DNA of 30,157 bases from CACKLF01 sp002725175. Lineage in GTDB: Bacteria > Pseudomonadota > Alphaproteobacteria > Rhodobacterales > Rhodobacteraceae. The notes under the pieces are model-generated. The model saw nothing but the letters and a program-made list of their open reading frames with translations, did no database searches and was not told the origin of the DNA. Below are positions 15,462-25,241 of the stretch, in pieces. The DNA is taken from contig PBQX02000032.1 in NCBI GenBank assembly GCA_002725175.2, positions 1 to 30,157 on the forward strand, written 5' to 3'. The position numbers were made by a program, and so were the translations under genes. Positions within the stretch are counted from its first letter, which is position 1, and each line of letters starts with the position of its first letter.

Positions 15462-15557
15462 AGTTCATTAAAGAAACTTTGCTCTGAAGCTTATCTCATC
15501 TGGAGATTGATAGGTTTTTCAGGTATAACTCAGAATCAAACGCAGGAGTAATTTGTA

Positions 15558-16964
15558 GTGGTAAGAATATTAAATAGGCTGTTACTTTCTTTAGTAATTA
15601 TTCCATCTATTATTGGTTATGGATACTCTGGTGAAGACAACTTTAGAAAAGCCCTAGAGTTTACGTATTTAAATAATCCGGATCTCATTATTGCACGTAA
15701 GTCTTTGGAAAGTACTAATGAGAATTTAACCCAGGCTAAGGCAGCTCGTTATCCTAGTGTATCATTAAGCGCCTCAAGCCAACGTAGTTATACAAGCACG
15801 AACAATGATTTTGATACTGAAAGTGATACTAACACCATTAGGGTAGGGGGTGAGTATACATTATTTTCAAGTGGCAGAATANTAAGTGGAGTTAGAGCTT
15901 CNGAAGACGGAATAAGGTCTGCAAGATTTAGTTTAAAGTCTCAGGAGCAACAAACTTTGCTTTCATCAATTAAAGCTTATTTGGATGTTGCTAGGGATAG
16001 AAAATTAACTGAAATTAGTGAAAATAACCTTAAAGTCATCGGTGAGCAAGTTGATGCCATAAAAAACAGATTTGCTTTAGGTTCTGCAACTAGAACAGAT
16101 TTAGCCGAACGAGAGGCAGCATTTGAATCTGCAAAGGCTGAGCACTCAGCTCGGAAAGGAGCTCTAATTTCTTCGGAAGAAGTGTATAAAACTCAGATAG
16201 GAATTGAAGCTCCAAAGACTATAATGGAACCAGAAGACATGCCGAAAATTCCAAATGATCTCGGGGAGGCAATGGAAATAGGTCTGGCTAAACACCCTCT
16301 AATTTTAACTGCAATGGCTGATTTTCTGGCCAGTNAAGAACAATATAAGCAAATTAGAGCATCAAGGGGTCTAAATGTAACAATTTCAGGGTCAATCCAA
16401 AATTCAGACAGTAATTCACTAAAAGGTAATACCGGTAGCATTGGAATTTCTGCAAGTATTCCAATTTTCTCTGGAGGAAATTTAGTGAGNCGGCAGCGGC
16501 AGGGGCTGTTGGCTATGGAAAGTGCTCAGGTTCGCCTNAGTAAACAAAAAAGGATAGTAGAGCAAAACATAGAGATTGGTTGGAACAGTTTAAAAGTTTC
16601 TGAGGCAACTGTAGAAGCAAGGNTTCTGCAAGTTGGAGCTTCAAGTTTAGCCTATGATGGNATAAAAAAAGAGTTTGAACTTGGAGCTAGAAGTAATTTG
16701 GAACTCAGTATAGCTGAGCAAAATTTACTCAGATCTAGATCGGATTTAACTTCTGCAGAAAGAGATGTGAAATTTGCCGTCTATAGTTTGCTAGCCTCCA
16801 TTGGAAAACTTGATGCTATTTCTCTGGAATTAGATGTGAAACCTTTTGACCCTGAATTAAAGGGACCAAAATTAACCCCCATGGAAAAAGATAAAGTTTA
16901 TAAAAGTAAGGTTAGTAATCCTTTAAGGGAGATTTTGAATAATTTGGGAAGTTTAGTAGATTAA
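15558..16964 (+). CDS. tolC: TolC-family outer-membrane efflux channel protein
   Basis: A 468-residue outer-membrane channel of the OEP/TolC family. A signal peptide occupies about the first 24 residues. Two similar halves follow, rich in long alpha-helices with many Gln, Glu, Ala and Ser (for example AEREAAFESAKAEHSARKG), as in the coiled-coil tunnel. FSSGR and IPIFSGG are the conserved beta-barrel entry motifs of each repeat. The start is a GTG at 15558, with AGGAG nine bases upstream. It would work with inner-membrane pumps for type I secretion or drug efflux. Position between the PCMT-like and PopZ-like genes ahead of valS is standard in Alphaproteobacteria and supports orthology. The C-terminal tail past about 410 is charged and lacks channel features. 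Confidence 0.92.
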   Translation: MVRILNRLLLSLVIIPSIIGYGYSGEDNFRKALEFTYLNNPDLIIARKSLESTNENLTQAKAARYPSVSLSASSQRSYTSTNNDFDTESDTNTIRVGGEYTLFSSGRIXSGVRAXEDGIRSARFSLKSQEQQTLLSSIKAYLDVARDRKLTEISENNLKVIGEQVDAIKNRFALGSATRTDLAEREAAFESAKAEHSARKGALISSEEVYKTQIGIEAPKTIMEPEDMPKIPNDLGEAMEIGLAKHPLILTAMADFLASXEQYKQIRASRGLNVTISGSIQNSDSNSLKGNTGSIGISASIPIFSGGNLVXRQRQGLLAMESAQVRXSKQKRIVEQNIEIGWNSLKVSEATVEARXLQVGASSLAYDXIKKEFELGARSNLELSIAEQNLLRSRSDLTSAERDVKFAVYSLLASIGKLDAISLELDVKPFDPELKGPKLTPMEKDKVYKSKVSNPLREILNNLGSLVD

Positions 16965-17018
16965 ATATAGGCTTTTTATTCGAGCTTAAGACAAGAAGTT
17001 AATTTTCTTCAGGAACTG

Positions 17019-17372
17019 GTGATTGGTGATTATATGAATAAANATTCGGAAAATAAATCATCAGAAGCTTTAGAAGTAGAGGACATTTCAAGTTCCAAAT
17101 TAGATGAAGCTGAAGATGTTTCAAAAAGGCATCCGTCGCAGTCTGAGATCTCTGATATAATGCAAGATATAAAAACAGCTGTAATTGACGAAGCTAAAGA
17201 AAGAAAGGTGCAAGAAGTTTCTTCAACTAAAAGATCTGCATTTTTACTGACTAAGGATATGCAGGTTAGTAGCGCTCAAAGTAAAAAAGAAAATCTTTCT
17301 ATGAGTATGCAGGAGTTGGAAGAGTTAATTAGAAGAATAGTAGCTGAGGAAATAAAAAAGCTTGAAAAATAA
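17019..17372 (+). CDS. PopZ-like polar organising protein, shortened (DUF2497 family)
   Basis: A 117-residue acidic protein, assigned mainly by position between tolC and valS and by three short similarities to PopZ/DUF2497: an N-terminal HPSQSEISDIMQDIKTAVID (relatives have PSMEEILASIRRII), a central FLLTKDM, and a C-terminal LEELIRRIVAEEIKKLEK. In Caulobacter PopZ the C-terminal multimerisation part is longer, with an LRPxLKxWLDxNLP block that I cannot find here, so this looks like a reduced form. PopZ makes a polar scaffold that holds the chromosome origin. The start is uncertain: GTG at 17019 has AGGA four bases upstream, while ATG at 17034 is also possible. Charged, disordered, with no membrane segment. 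Confidence 0.68.
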   Translation: MIGDYMNKXSENKSSEALEVEDISSSKLDEAEDVSKRHPSQSEISDIMQDIKTAVIDEAKERKVQEVSSTKRSAFLLTKDMQVSSAQSKKENLSMSMQELEELIRRIVAEEIKKLEK

Positions 17373-17545
17373 TCCTTGTCTATGATTTATTCCTTGCAAA
17401 GCTGGCCCTTAGCTTGAAATCATCAGTAGCAATTAATCTTACAGATCTAACTGCAAACAAAATAATTGTTGTTGAAGAACTTTGATTAGAAAGTGTTGCA
17501 CTTTTTGTAAACTTATTTAATACCTTTCTTCTGGAGGAATTTTCA

Positions 17546-20257
17546 ATGGCTTTAAGTAAAACTTTTAATTTTAAAGAAGTTGAACCAAAAATAAGCAATA
17601 TTTGGTTAGAGNAAAAAGCATTTAGTGCTGGCTCAAATGCCAAAGAGGGCAAGGAGAGCTTTTGTATTTTAATACCTCCACCGAACGTTACAGGCAGTCT
17701 TCACATGGGGCACGCATTTAATAATACTNTGCAAGATATTTTAGTAAGATGGCATCGAATGCGAGGTTTTGATACTCTTTGGCAGCCAGGACAAGATCAT
17801 GCAGGAATTGCAACNCAGATGGTTGTAGANCGTGATTTGCTGCAAAGCGGAAAGCCAGGAAGGGAAGAGTTAGGGAGAGATAGATTTTTNGAGAAAGTCT
17901 GGGAATGGAAAAAGATTTCTGGAAACACTATTATTGATCAATTAAAAAGGCTTGGGGCCTCTTGCGATTGGGACAGAAATCGGTTCACTATGGACCCTGG
18001 TTTCCATAATGCTGTNATATCTGTTTTTGTTGATTTATACAAAAAAGGAATAATTTATAAAGGAAGAAGGTTAGTAAACTGGGATCCACATTTTGAAACC
18101 GCAATATCAGATCTTGAGGTTGAAAATATAGAAGTAGATGGTCATTTNTGGCACATAAAATATTATTTTTCTGATTCAGAGACCTATAAATATCAAGAAA
18201 AAGATGAACTTGGAGAAGTGATTTTTGAGGAGGAAAGAAATTACATTTCGATTGCTACTACAAGGCCTGAGACTATGTTTGGTGATAGTGCAGTTGCAGT
18301 ACACCCTAAAGATGAGCGATACAAAAATGTCATTGGTAAACAGGTAATATTACCTCTTTCGAAAAGGACCATTCCTATAATAGCAGATGAATATGCGGAT
18401 CCAAAATTTGGGTCTGGAGCCGTGAAGATCACAGGTGCTCACGATTTCAATGATTATGAAGTTGCTAAAAGGCATAATCTTGATTTGATAGTGATAATGG
18501 ATAAAAAGGGAACTTTCTTAGAGCATGATATAATCCCAGAAAGGTATCAAAAAATTGATCGTTTTGAAGTGAGAAAACTAGCGATTAAGGATTTGAAGCA
18601 AGAGGGCTTGCTAATTAAAACTGAGGAAAAAAAGATAACCCAACCGTTTGGGGATAGATCAAAGGCTGTGATTGAACCAATGTTAACGGATCAATGGTTT
18701 GTGGATACCCAAAAAATTGTGGAGCCTGCTATCAATGCTGTTAAGACCGGTGAAACAAGAATATATCCNAAGCAAGANGAGAAGGTATATTTTCACTGGT
18801 TAGAAAATATTGAACCATGGTGTATTTCTCGTCAACTTTGGTGGGGACACCAAATTCCCATTTGGTATGATGATGATGGGAATGAATATTGTGCTCACAA
18901 TGCAGAAGAAGCTCAAAAGATGGCTCCTGGAAAAAACTTGGAAAGGGATCCAGATGTACTAGACACGTGGTTTTCATCTGGCCTATGGCCAATAGGTACT
19001 CTTGGATGGCCTGAANAAACAAAAGACTTGGANAATTATTTTCCAACAACGGTTTTNGTCACTGGATTTGATATTATTTTCTTTTGGGTGGCAAGAATGA
19101 TGATGATGCAATTGGCAGTTGTAAATAAGGTGCCATTTAGGGAGGTATATGTTCATGCCTTAGTTCGTGATGAAAAGGGAAAAAAGATGTCCAAGTCTCT
19201 TGGAAATGTTTTAGACCCTTTAAATTTAATTGATGACTACGGAGCCGATTCTGTTAGGTTTACACTTACTTCTATGGCTGCGATGGGTAGGGATCTAAAG
19301 CTTTCAGTTAATAGGATAGAGGGTTACAGAAATTTTGGAACAAAGTTATGGAATGCCGCACGGTTTGCAGAATTTCATGATTGTAAATCGGCTTCTAAAA
19401 TTAACCCTAATAGNATACAGAATAATGTGAATAAATGGATCGTTGGAGAGTTGGTAAAAACCCAACTTGAAATCGACAAATCATTGAAGTCATATCGGTT
19501 CAATGATGCGGCAGACCACCTTTATAAATTTGTGTGGGGTAAATTCTGTGACTGGTACGTTGAGTTTTCAAAAACATTAATGAAAAACAATTGCAATGAT
19601 CTGGTTAATGAAACTAANGGAACACTTCTTTGGATTATTGAAAATACNCTTAAGTTAGTTCACCCATTCATGCCTTTTATAACGGAGGAACTTTGGCGAG
19701 AATTTAATTTTTCACCAAAGTTACTTGTGACAGAGGATTGGCCAATTCTTGATAAGAACAGGTTAATTTTTTCTGAAGCAGCAGAGGATATAAATTGGAT
19801 AATAAACATTGTTCAGAGTATTAGATCTCTCCGCTCTGAAATGGGTATAGATCCAGGAGTTAAGATTCCGGTTGTTTTGGGAAGTGTNAAGAAAGAAAAG
19901 TTGGAGAAATTAGAGGACTGGGCCCCACATGTTCAGAGTTTAGCTAGGATTTCCTCCATAGCTGTTACAAAATCAATTCCAAAAGGTTCAGTAGTTGTTT
20001 TGGTNGATTCTAATGAATTTTATCTAGTTCTTTCAGAGGTCATTGATATAGCTTTGGAGAGATCTAGGCTTTTAAAAGGTTTGGACAAGTTACAGAAAGA
20101 GCGAGTGGCTTGTGAAAGCAAGTTGCAGAATGAGAAATTTATTAATAATGCTCCTAAAAATGTAGTAGAAGAAAATCGTTCACGTACCGTTAAAATCTCA
20201 GAAGAAATTGAAAATATTAAAGGATCAATTCTTCGTTTAGATCAAATGACTGATTGA
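17546..20257 (+). CDS. valS: Valyl-tRNA synthetase
   Basis: A 903-residue class I aminoacyl-tRNA synthetase that charges tRNA-Val in the cytoplasm. The HIGH-type motif is PPPNVTGSLHMGHAF (HMGH at 53-56) and the second signature is KMSKS at 547-551. The editing (CP1) domain is visible with ATTRPETMFGD...AVHP. The protein ends with an anticodon-binding helical domain and a short C-terminal coiled coil (about 840-903), as in bacterial ValS. GGAGG lies before the ATG at 17546. A 173-base gap separates it from the PopZ-like gene, enough for its own promoter; a TTGCAC upstream is a possible -35, but no well-spaced -10 follows. Several N-containing codons occur; none hits the signatures. Confidence 0.97.
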   Translation: MALSKTFNFKEVEPKISNIWLEXKAFSAGSNAKEGKESFCILIPPPNVTGSLHMGHAFNNTXQDILVRWHRMRGFDTLWQPGQDHAGIAXQMVVXRDLLQSGKPGREELGRDRFXEKVWEWKKISGNTIIDQLKRLGASCDWDRNRFTMDPGFHNAXISVFVDLYKKGIIYKGRRLVNWDPHFETAISDLEVENIEVDGHXWHIKYYFSDSETYKYQEKDELGEVIFEEERNYISIATTRPETMFGDSAVAVHPKDERYKNVIGKQVILPLSKRTIPIIADEYADPKFGSGAVKITGAHDFNDYEVAKRHNLDLIVIMDKKGTFLEHDIIPERYQKIDRFEVRKLAIKDLKQEGLLIKTEEKKITQPFGDRSKAVIEPMLTDQWFVDTQKIVEPAINAVKTGETRIYXKQXEKVYFHWLENIEPWCISRQLWWGHQIPIWYDDDGNEYCAHNAEEAQKMAPGKNLERDPDVLDTWFSSGLWPIGTLGWPEXTKDLXNYFPTTVXVTGFDIIFFWVARMMMMQLAVVNKVPFREVYVHALVRDEKGKKMSKSLGNVLDPLNLIDDYGADSVRFTLTSMAAMGRDLKLSVNRIEGYRNFGTKLWNAARFAEFHDCKSASKINPNXIQNNVNKWIVGELVKTQLEIDKSLKSYRFNDAADHLYKFVWGKFCDWYVEFSKTLMKNNCNDLVNETXGTLLWIIENXLKLVHPFMPFITEELWREFNFSPKLLVTEDWPILDKNRLIFSEAAEDINWIINIVQSIRSLRSEMGIDPGVKIPVVLGSXKKEKLEKLEDWAPHVQSLARISSIAVTKSIPKGSVVVLXDSNEFYLVLSEVIDIALERSRLLKGLDKLQKERVACESKLQNEKFINNAPKNVVEENRSRTVKISEEIENIKGSILRLDQMTD

Positions 20258-20289
20258 CAACACTAAGGTTTATTGGCAACCCTTAAGGT

Positions 20290-21387
20290 ATGATAGAATA
20301 TACCAATATTACTAAAAAATTGCCCGAAAGTGTTCCTTTTGTAGGACCCGAAACTCAGGAGAGAAATNTAGGATTTTCTTTTCTTGCTAGGCTAGGAGCA
20401 AACGAAAGTGTTTTCGGACCGTCAAATGATGCCATTAAGATAATGGNCAGAGAATCTAAAAATATTTGGAAGTATGGAGATCCAGAAAGCTATGACTTGA
20501 GGAGAGCATTAGCAGATAAACATNATGTTTCAATGAAGAATANTGTAGTAGGTGAAGGTATAGATGGGTTGCTTGGCTATCTTGTCCGACTGTTTATTTC
20601 CCCTGGAGATAATGTAGTCACAACAAATGGCGCTTATCCAACTTTTAATTATCATGTCATAGGATTTGGGGGAAAATTAAGTAAGGTAGAGTTTTTAGAT
20701 GATAGAGAGGATTTAAATTCAATTTTGGCNGCAGCGATAAAAACTAAAGCAAAACTAGTTTATTGTTCAAATCCAAATAATCCAATGGGTACAATAAATA
20801 ACCCAAATCATTTAGCTGATTTTGTAAAAGAGCTTCCGAGTGAGTGCCTGCTATGTTTAGATGAAGCTTATTGTGATTTTTTAGANGCCGACCTGATTCC
20901 AAATATAGAAGTGGAAAATCAGAAAATCATAAGGATGAGGACTTTTTCTAAAGCATATGGTCTTGCGGGTGCTCGTTGTGGTTATGCGATCGGATCTGAA
21001 GGTTTAATCAAATCTTTTGATAAAATAAGGAACCATTTTGGTATGAATAGGACTGCTCAATTGGCAGCACTCGCATCANTTAAAGATAAAAATCATATTT
21101 CTGAAGTNAGAAAAAAAGTAAAAAGTTCAATCTCATNCNTGTCAGAAATAGCGATTGAAAACAAATGTTTGCCAGTAGATACTTATGCAAATTTTATTGC
21201 CATTGATTGTAGAAAAGATGATATTTTTGCCAAAAAGGTGGTGGAAGGGTTGGCCAAAAGGAAAATATTTGTCAGGATGCCTTTTTCTTATCCTCAAAAT
21301 AGATGCATAAGAGTCTCTGCTGGATCAATGGATGACATGAATATCTTCAGAAANGAATTTTCTGAAGTTCTCAAAGAGTTGCGATAA
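20290..21387 (+). CDS. HisC-like PLP aminotransferase (histidinol-phosphate aminotransferase family)
   Basis: A 365-residue fold-type I aminotransferase. Motifs are LGANESVFGPS near residues 35-45 (the LxxNE of HisC), YGDPESYDLR, SNPNNPMGT (160-168), DEAYCDF (Asp191), TFSKAYGLAGARCGYA with PLP Lys221, and FVRMPF...CIRVSAG at the end with the carboxylate-binding Arg. All these belong to the HisC branch. It sits 32 bases after valS rather than in a his cluster, so it could be a second, broad-range aminotransferase (aromatic amino acids are a common second substrate) rather than the biosynthetic enzyme. It converges on the serine-glyoxylate-type aminotransferase with a 4-base gap. Ns affect about ten codons outside the key motifs. 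Confidence 0.82.
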   Translation: MIEYTNITKKLPESVPFVGPETQERNXGFSFLARLGANESVFGPSNDAIKIMXRESKNIWKYGDPESYDLRRALADKHXVSMKNXVVGEGIDGLLGYLVRLFISPGDNVVTTNGAYPTFNYHVIGFGGKLSKVEFLDDREDLNSILXAAIKTKAKLVYCSNPNNPMGTINNPNHLADFVKELPSECLLCLDEAYCDFLXADLIPNIEVENQKIIRMRTFSKAYGLAGARCGYAIGSEGLIKSFDKIRNHFGMNRTAQLAALASXKDKNHISEXRKKVKSSISXXSEIAIENKCLPVDTYANFIAIDCRKDDIFAKKVVEGLAKRKIFVRMPFSYPQNRCIRVSAGSMDDMNIFRXEFSEVLKELR

Positions 21388-21391
21388 TATG

Positions 21392-22585
21392 TTACTTTCC
21401 TAAAATTTGGTGAAATGTTTTTGTTGCAGAATTCTGATGNGGAATTTGACAAGCCTTTAGACCTACCTCAAGAGAAGAAATAACTCCTATCAGCATATGA
21501 GGATTTAAATGCCCCATATGGCCAATTCTTGCCACAGAATCTCCATTAAGAAATTCATTTTCGTCAAANCCTAAGCTTAAACCGATAGTTAATCCAAGAT
21601 GCTTTTCAACCCATTCCCGNAATAAGCTGAGATTATGACCCTTTGCTGTAAAAGTTGTCACAGCATTGGATCTGTGGCTTTCGTTGGGAACGTTAAGCTT
21701 CAAGGGTCCTGCTTCCCCCCAGTGATTAATAGAACATGTAACCAGTTCTCTTAATTTTTTGTGTCGGGCAAATATTGCATTCTTACCTTCTGCTTTCATT
21801 ATCTTTAAAGCTTCTTTTTGTGCATAAAGCAGGTGAGTGGGGGCAGTGCCAAAGAAATTCATATAAAAAAATTCGGGATCGAGCCTAGGTTTCCAATCCC
21901 AATAGGGAGAAACGTTCGGTATGTTTTTTGAAAAGGTCTCTGCTCTTTTACTGATGACTAAATAAGCTAAGCCAGGTGGTGTCATAAGGCCTTTTTGGCA
22001 ACTTGTTACCAATACATCAATTCCCCACTTATCCATTTCAACTGGATCACATCCAAAAGATGCAATGGAGTCAACCAGGTAAAGACAAGGNTGNTTTGTA
22101 TTTTTTATAGNATCGCCNATCTCCTTGAGATTATTTAANACCGAAGTNGAGGTATCTGCTTGCACAACTAAAAGACCTTTAATGGTATTGTTAGTATCGG
22201 CTCTTAGTATTTCTTCAATTTTATTTGGATCTCCAGGGGCACATCTTCCAAAATCTAACACTTGGGNATTTANTCCTAGTGAAGTAGCTAGTTTTGCCCA
22301 ACTTTTACCAAAATGCCCATTNGCAATTACTAAAACTTTTTCCTTTGGCTTAAATAAATTTACTAAACTAGCTTCCCAGACCCCATGTCCATTAGATATA
22401 TAGATAACTGTTTCTCCGGTTGTTTCTGCAAAATTTGAAATATCTTTTTTTATATTCTCTGTGATATCTATAATTTCTCCCTTNTAGATGTCTGGTGCAG
22501 GTCGCTGCATAGCCCTCAGAACTTGATCGGGAATTATTGAGGGCCCTGGCGTTGCTAGATATTGGCGACCGTTGGAAAAACTCAT
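21392..22585 (-). CDS. Serine-glyoxylate/alanine-glyoxylate-type aminotransferase (class V)
   Basis: A 397-residue class V aminotransferase. The N-terminus GRQYLATPGPSIIPDQVLRAM is the usual opening of the alanine-glyoxylate/serine-glyoxylate family. SNGHGVWEASL (64-74), NGHFGKSW (89-96), VDSIASFGC (Asp172) and the PLP lysine in TSCQKG (Lys198) follow. The frame stays open to a TTG at 22618, but the ATG at 22585 matches the family start and has AAAGG seven bases upstream. The codon at about residue 34 is TAN; relatives have DIY there, so Tyr is expected. It would transfer an amino group to glyoxylate or pyruvate, linking C2 and one-carbon metabolism; no serine-cycle or photorespiratory neighbours are present. 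The spacing to the divergent phosphatase gene leaves room for promoters. Confidence 0.85.
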   Translation of the reverse strand: MSFSNGRQYLATPGPSIIPDQVLRAMQRPAPDIXKGEIIDITENIKKDISNFAETTGETVIYISNGHGVWEASLVNLFKPKEKVLVIXNGHFGKSWAKLATSLGXNXQVLDFGRCAPGDPNKIEEILRADTNNTIKGLLVVQADTXTSXLNNLKEXGDXIKNTXXPCLYLVDSIASFGCDPVEMDKWGIDVLVTSCQKGLMTPPGLAYLVISKRAETFSKNIPNVSPYWDWKPRLDPEFFYMNFFGTAPTHLLYAQKEALKIMKAEGKNAIFARHKKLRELVTCSINHWGEAGPLKLNVPNESHRSNAVTTFTAKGHNLSLXREWVEKHLGLTIGLSLXFDENEFLNGDSVARIGHMGHLNPHMLIGVISSLEVGLKACQIXHQNSATKTFHQILGK

Positions 22586-22700
22586 TGTATAACCTTTGAT
22601 ATTATTATTAGAAGACAACTAATATTAATTTAATTTTACATTCTTAAATGATATAGATCAACGTAGGCAAGATACTAAATAANTTAATTAAGGTATACAG

Positions 22701-23396
22701 TTGAGAATCAAAGATAAATTTATGGAGTTTGATCGTAAATGGCGTGAGTCCTTTTCAGGCAACCTTAAGGATCCAATAAGACGAATATCTGCTGAACGCC
22801 ATGCATGGTGGATGGACCATGGCCTTCTGAGGTCTCTTTACGACAATGAATTTGAAATTTCTAAAGGTATTTATAGGTCAAATCANCCATCNCCAAAAAA
22901 AATNGAGTATTGGTTTAAGAAAGGTGTGAGGACCATACTAAATTTAAGGGGAGAAAGTGATCAGGGTGCATNTTACCTAGAGAAAGAAGCATGCAAAACT
23001 TTAGGTATAAACCTCATTAATCATCAATTAGGTGCATCTACCTTNAAGTCTAAAGAGGTTTTACTTGAGCTGTGCAAGATCTTAAAGACTATTAAAGGTC
23101 CCTTGCTTATGCATTGTAAGTCTGGCTCTGATAGGGCAGGCCTNGCTTCAGTTATTTATCTAATAGCTGTAAAAAAAATCAATCCATCAGTTGCTGCTAN
23201 CCAGTTGTCGATAAAGTACTTGCATCTTAGGTGGTACATTACTGGTGTTTTAGATTATATGATTAGTGAGTACGTTAATGCATTTGAACAAACAGGAATT
23301 GAATTTGAGGATTGGTTAGAAAATGATTATGATAGAGATCAACTTTTAACTACTTTTTTTAATGGTAGAGGCAAATGGTCTATGAGGAGACTATAG
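22701..23396 (+). CDS. Dual-specificity/tyrosine-phosphatase-like protein
   Basis: A 231-residue protein with the cysteine-phosphatase loop HCKSGSDRAG (Cys139, Arg145). Upstream are a YRSNxPxPKK segment and TILNLRGE, which contains the usual strand before the general-acid region. The downstream QLSIKYLHLRW and GVLDYMISEY parts are shared with alphaproteobacterial phosphatase-domain proteins of this length. Start: TTG at 22701 with AAGG seven bases upstream, giving an N-terminus like relatives; ATG at 22722 is the alternative. Natural substrate unknown; inositol or sugar phosphates, lipid phosphates or phosphotyrosine are all possible in this superfamily. It heads a plus-strand series with the ABC exporter 39 bases downstream. 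Confidence 0.82.
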   Translation: MRIKDKFMEFDRKWRESFSGNLKDPIRRISAERHAWWMDHGLLRSLYDNEFEISKGIYRSNXPXPKKXEYWFKKGVRTILNLRGESDQGAXYLEKEACKTLGINLINHQLGASTXKSKEVLLELCKILKTIKGPLLMHCKSGSDRAGXASVIYLIAVKKINPSVAAXQLSIKYLHLRWYITGVLDYMISEYVNAFEQTGIEFEDWLENDYDRDQLLTTFFNGRGKWSMRRL

Positions 23397-23435
23397 ATTA
23401 GTTAACNTGCCAAGGCTTTACTAGAAGGTATTAAA

Positions 23436-25202
23436 TTGCATAAAATTTCCAATAATAGTGTCCAAAAAACCTCACTTTCTTGGTTTGTGTGGAACTATAT
23501 TAAGCCAAAATGGGGCTTAGTTTGTCTCTCGTTANTTTTTATGGCTATTGAGGGTTCAATGCTAGGTCTAATTAGCTACTCAGTTAAGGAGCTTTTTGAT
23601 AGTGTCTTCGTTCCACAAGATAGAAGTTCCGTTTGGTTTGTGGGTATTTTAATATTCTCTATTTTTTCTATTAGAGCAATTGCTGGATTTTTGCAGCGAT
23701 CACTTATCTTGAAGGCGGGAATTGAAATTGTTAGCAAGATTCAAAAAGATATTTCGGCTCACATTNTTGATTTGGANTACGAGTTTTTTTTNAAAAATTC
23801 ACCTGGTGATTTNATTGAAAGGATTAAAGGTGATGGACAGATCATTCAGGTTAATTTTGTCCAGATTGTAATGGCACTTGGCAGGGATACCGNATCTCTT
23901 GCCGCACTCTTGACAGTAGCCTTTTGGATAGATTGGAAGTGGGCTATTATTTCNCTGNTAGGGTTACCGATTTTAATTATACCAATATTNTTATTGCAAA
24001 AATTTATACATTCTATTTCTAGAAAATCTAGANTNTCTTCCGCTAGAACTACAACANTACTAGATGAAGCTTTCCATGGAGTNGCATCGATAAAATTAAA
24101 TGGGATAGAAAAATATATAAAAGATCGACTTAACAAGGTAATTGATAGAACAAGAGATGCGTGGTTTGGAGCAGAATTAGGCGTAGCCGGAATGCCTGCT
24201 CTTATAGATCTAGTGGCAGCTTTAGGTTTTTTGGGTGTAATGGTTTTCGGCGGCATNGAAATNATAGATGGCAAGAAATCTATAGGTGATTTTATGAGTT
24301 TTTTTACTGCCATGGCGCTCATTTTTGAACCTCTTAGGAGGCTGTCAAATGTTTCTGGCCAACTGCAGCTTTTAAATGCAAGTTTGGANAGGTTACACTA
24401 TGTTTATAAAGTTTCCCCTAAAATTNCTAACANAATAGATCAGAAAACAAACAGGCTNTCAAAAAGTAAAAGTTACTTAGAGTTTCAAAATGTTTCGCTA
24501 AATTATGGAGAGGAAAATATTCTATCTGGAATATCCATNAAAATTGAAAAAGGTCAGTCNGTTGCNTTAGTAGGTGCTTCAGGAAGTGGNAAATCTACAA
24601 TGCTGAATCTCATTTCAAGGTTAATTGAGCCGACAAGTGGNGAAATATTTTTGGAAGGAAGAAANTTAAGAGATGTTCCAGTAGGNGACTTACGGAGTAC
24701 TATTTCAGTGGTTTCTCAAGAAAATAATCTTTTTGATGACAGCATTCATCGAAATATTGTTTTGGAGAGAAAGGTTGAAAATAACGAATTATTTTTAGAC
24801 ATACTTAATAAGGCCGCTGTGAGTGATTTTGTAAACAATTTAGATGAGGGGCTAGATTTTCAGGTAGGCCCCAGAGGTTTAAATCTTTCTGGAGGNCAAA
24901 GGCAGAGGATCGCAATTGCTCGAGCCTTATTTAGGGATTCAGAACTTATGTTGCTTGATGAGCCCACCTCTGCGTTAGATTCAGAAACTGAAAATCGAGT
25001 TCAAAAAAATACAAAGAAATTTTTAGATAAGAAAACAGTAATAACTACAACCCATAAGCTTGAAATTGCTAAATATGCAGATAAGATATTTGTTTTCCAA
25101 GAAGGAAAAATAGTTGCACAAGGTAGGCATGTAGATCTGATTAAGAAACAAGGGCCGTATTTAAATCTTTGGGCCTCCCAGAAAGAAAATAATAAATCTT
25201 AA
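23436..25202 (+). CDS. ABC exporter, fused permease-ATPase (MsbA/lipid-exporter-like)
   Basis: A 588-residue half-transporter. Six membrane helices fill about residues 20-320, then a nucleotide-binding domain follows with Walker A GASGSxKST (380-388), the signature LSGxQRQRIAIARAL (484-498) and Walker B LMLLDEPTSALD. As an exporter-type ABC protein it should act as a homodimer; MsbA-like members move lipids, others peptides or drugs. The start is a TTG at 23436 with AAGG seven bases upstream; the first in-frame ATG is 37 codons in, inside the first helix, so the TTG is well supported. The upstream phosphatase-like gene and downstream ygfZ are on the same strand with 39-base gaps. About 25 codons contain Ns, including one in Walker A and one in the signature. 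Confidence 0.88.
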   Translation: MHKISNNSVQKTSLSWFVWNYIKPKWGLVCLSLXFMAIEGSMLGLISYSVKELFDSVFVPQDRSSVWFVGILIFSIFSIRAIAGFLQRSLILKAGIEIVSKIQKDISAHIXDLXYEFFXKNSPGDXIERIKGDGQIIQVNFVQIVMALGRDTXSLAALLTVAFWIDWKWAIIXLXGLPILIIPIXLLQKFIHSISRKSRXSSARTTTXLDEAFHGXASIKLNGIEKYIKDRLNKVIDRTRDAWFGAELGVAGMPALIDLVAALGFLGVMVFGGXEXIDGKKSIGDFMSFFTAMALIFEPLRRLSNVSGQLQLLNASLXRLHYVYKVSPKIXNXIDQKTNRXSKSKSYLEFQNVSLNYGEENILSGISXKIEKGQXVXLVGASGSXKSTMLNLISRLIEPTSXEIFLEGRXLRDVPVXDLRSTISVVSQENNLFDDSIHRNIVLERKVENNELFLDILNKAAVSDFVNNLDEGLDFQVGPRGLNLSGXQRQRIAIARALFRDSELMLLDEPTSALDSETENRVQKNTKKFLDKKTVITTTHKLEIAKYADKIFVFQEGKIVAQGRHVDLIKKQGPYLNLWASQKENNKS

Positions 25203-25241
25203 GTAAGTAGAAAAATTTAAACTATTTGAAATAGGAAAAAA

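Noticed and set aside
22586..22618. TTG start for the serine-glyoxylate-type aminotransferase
   Set aside because: The ATG at 22585 fits the family N-terminus and has AAAGG at proper spacing.
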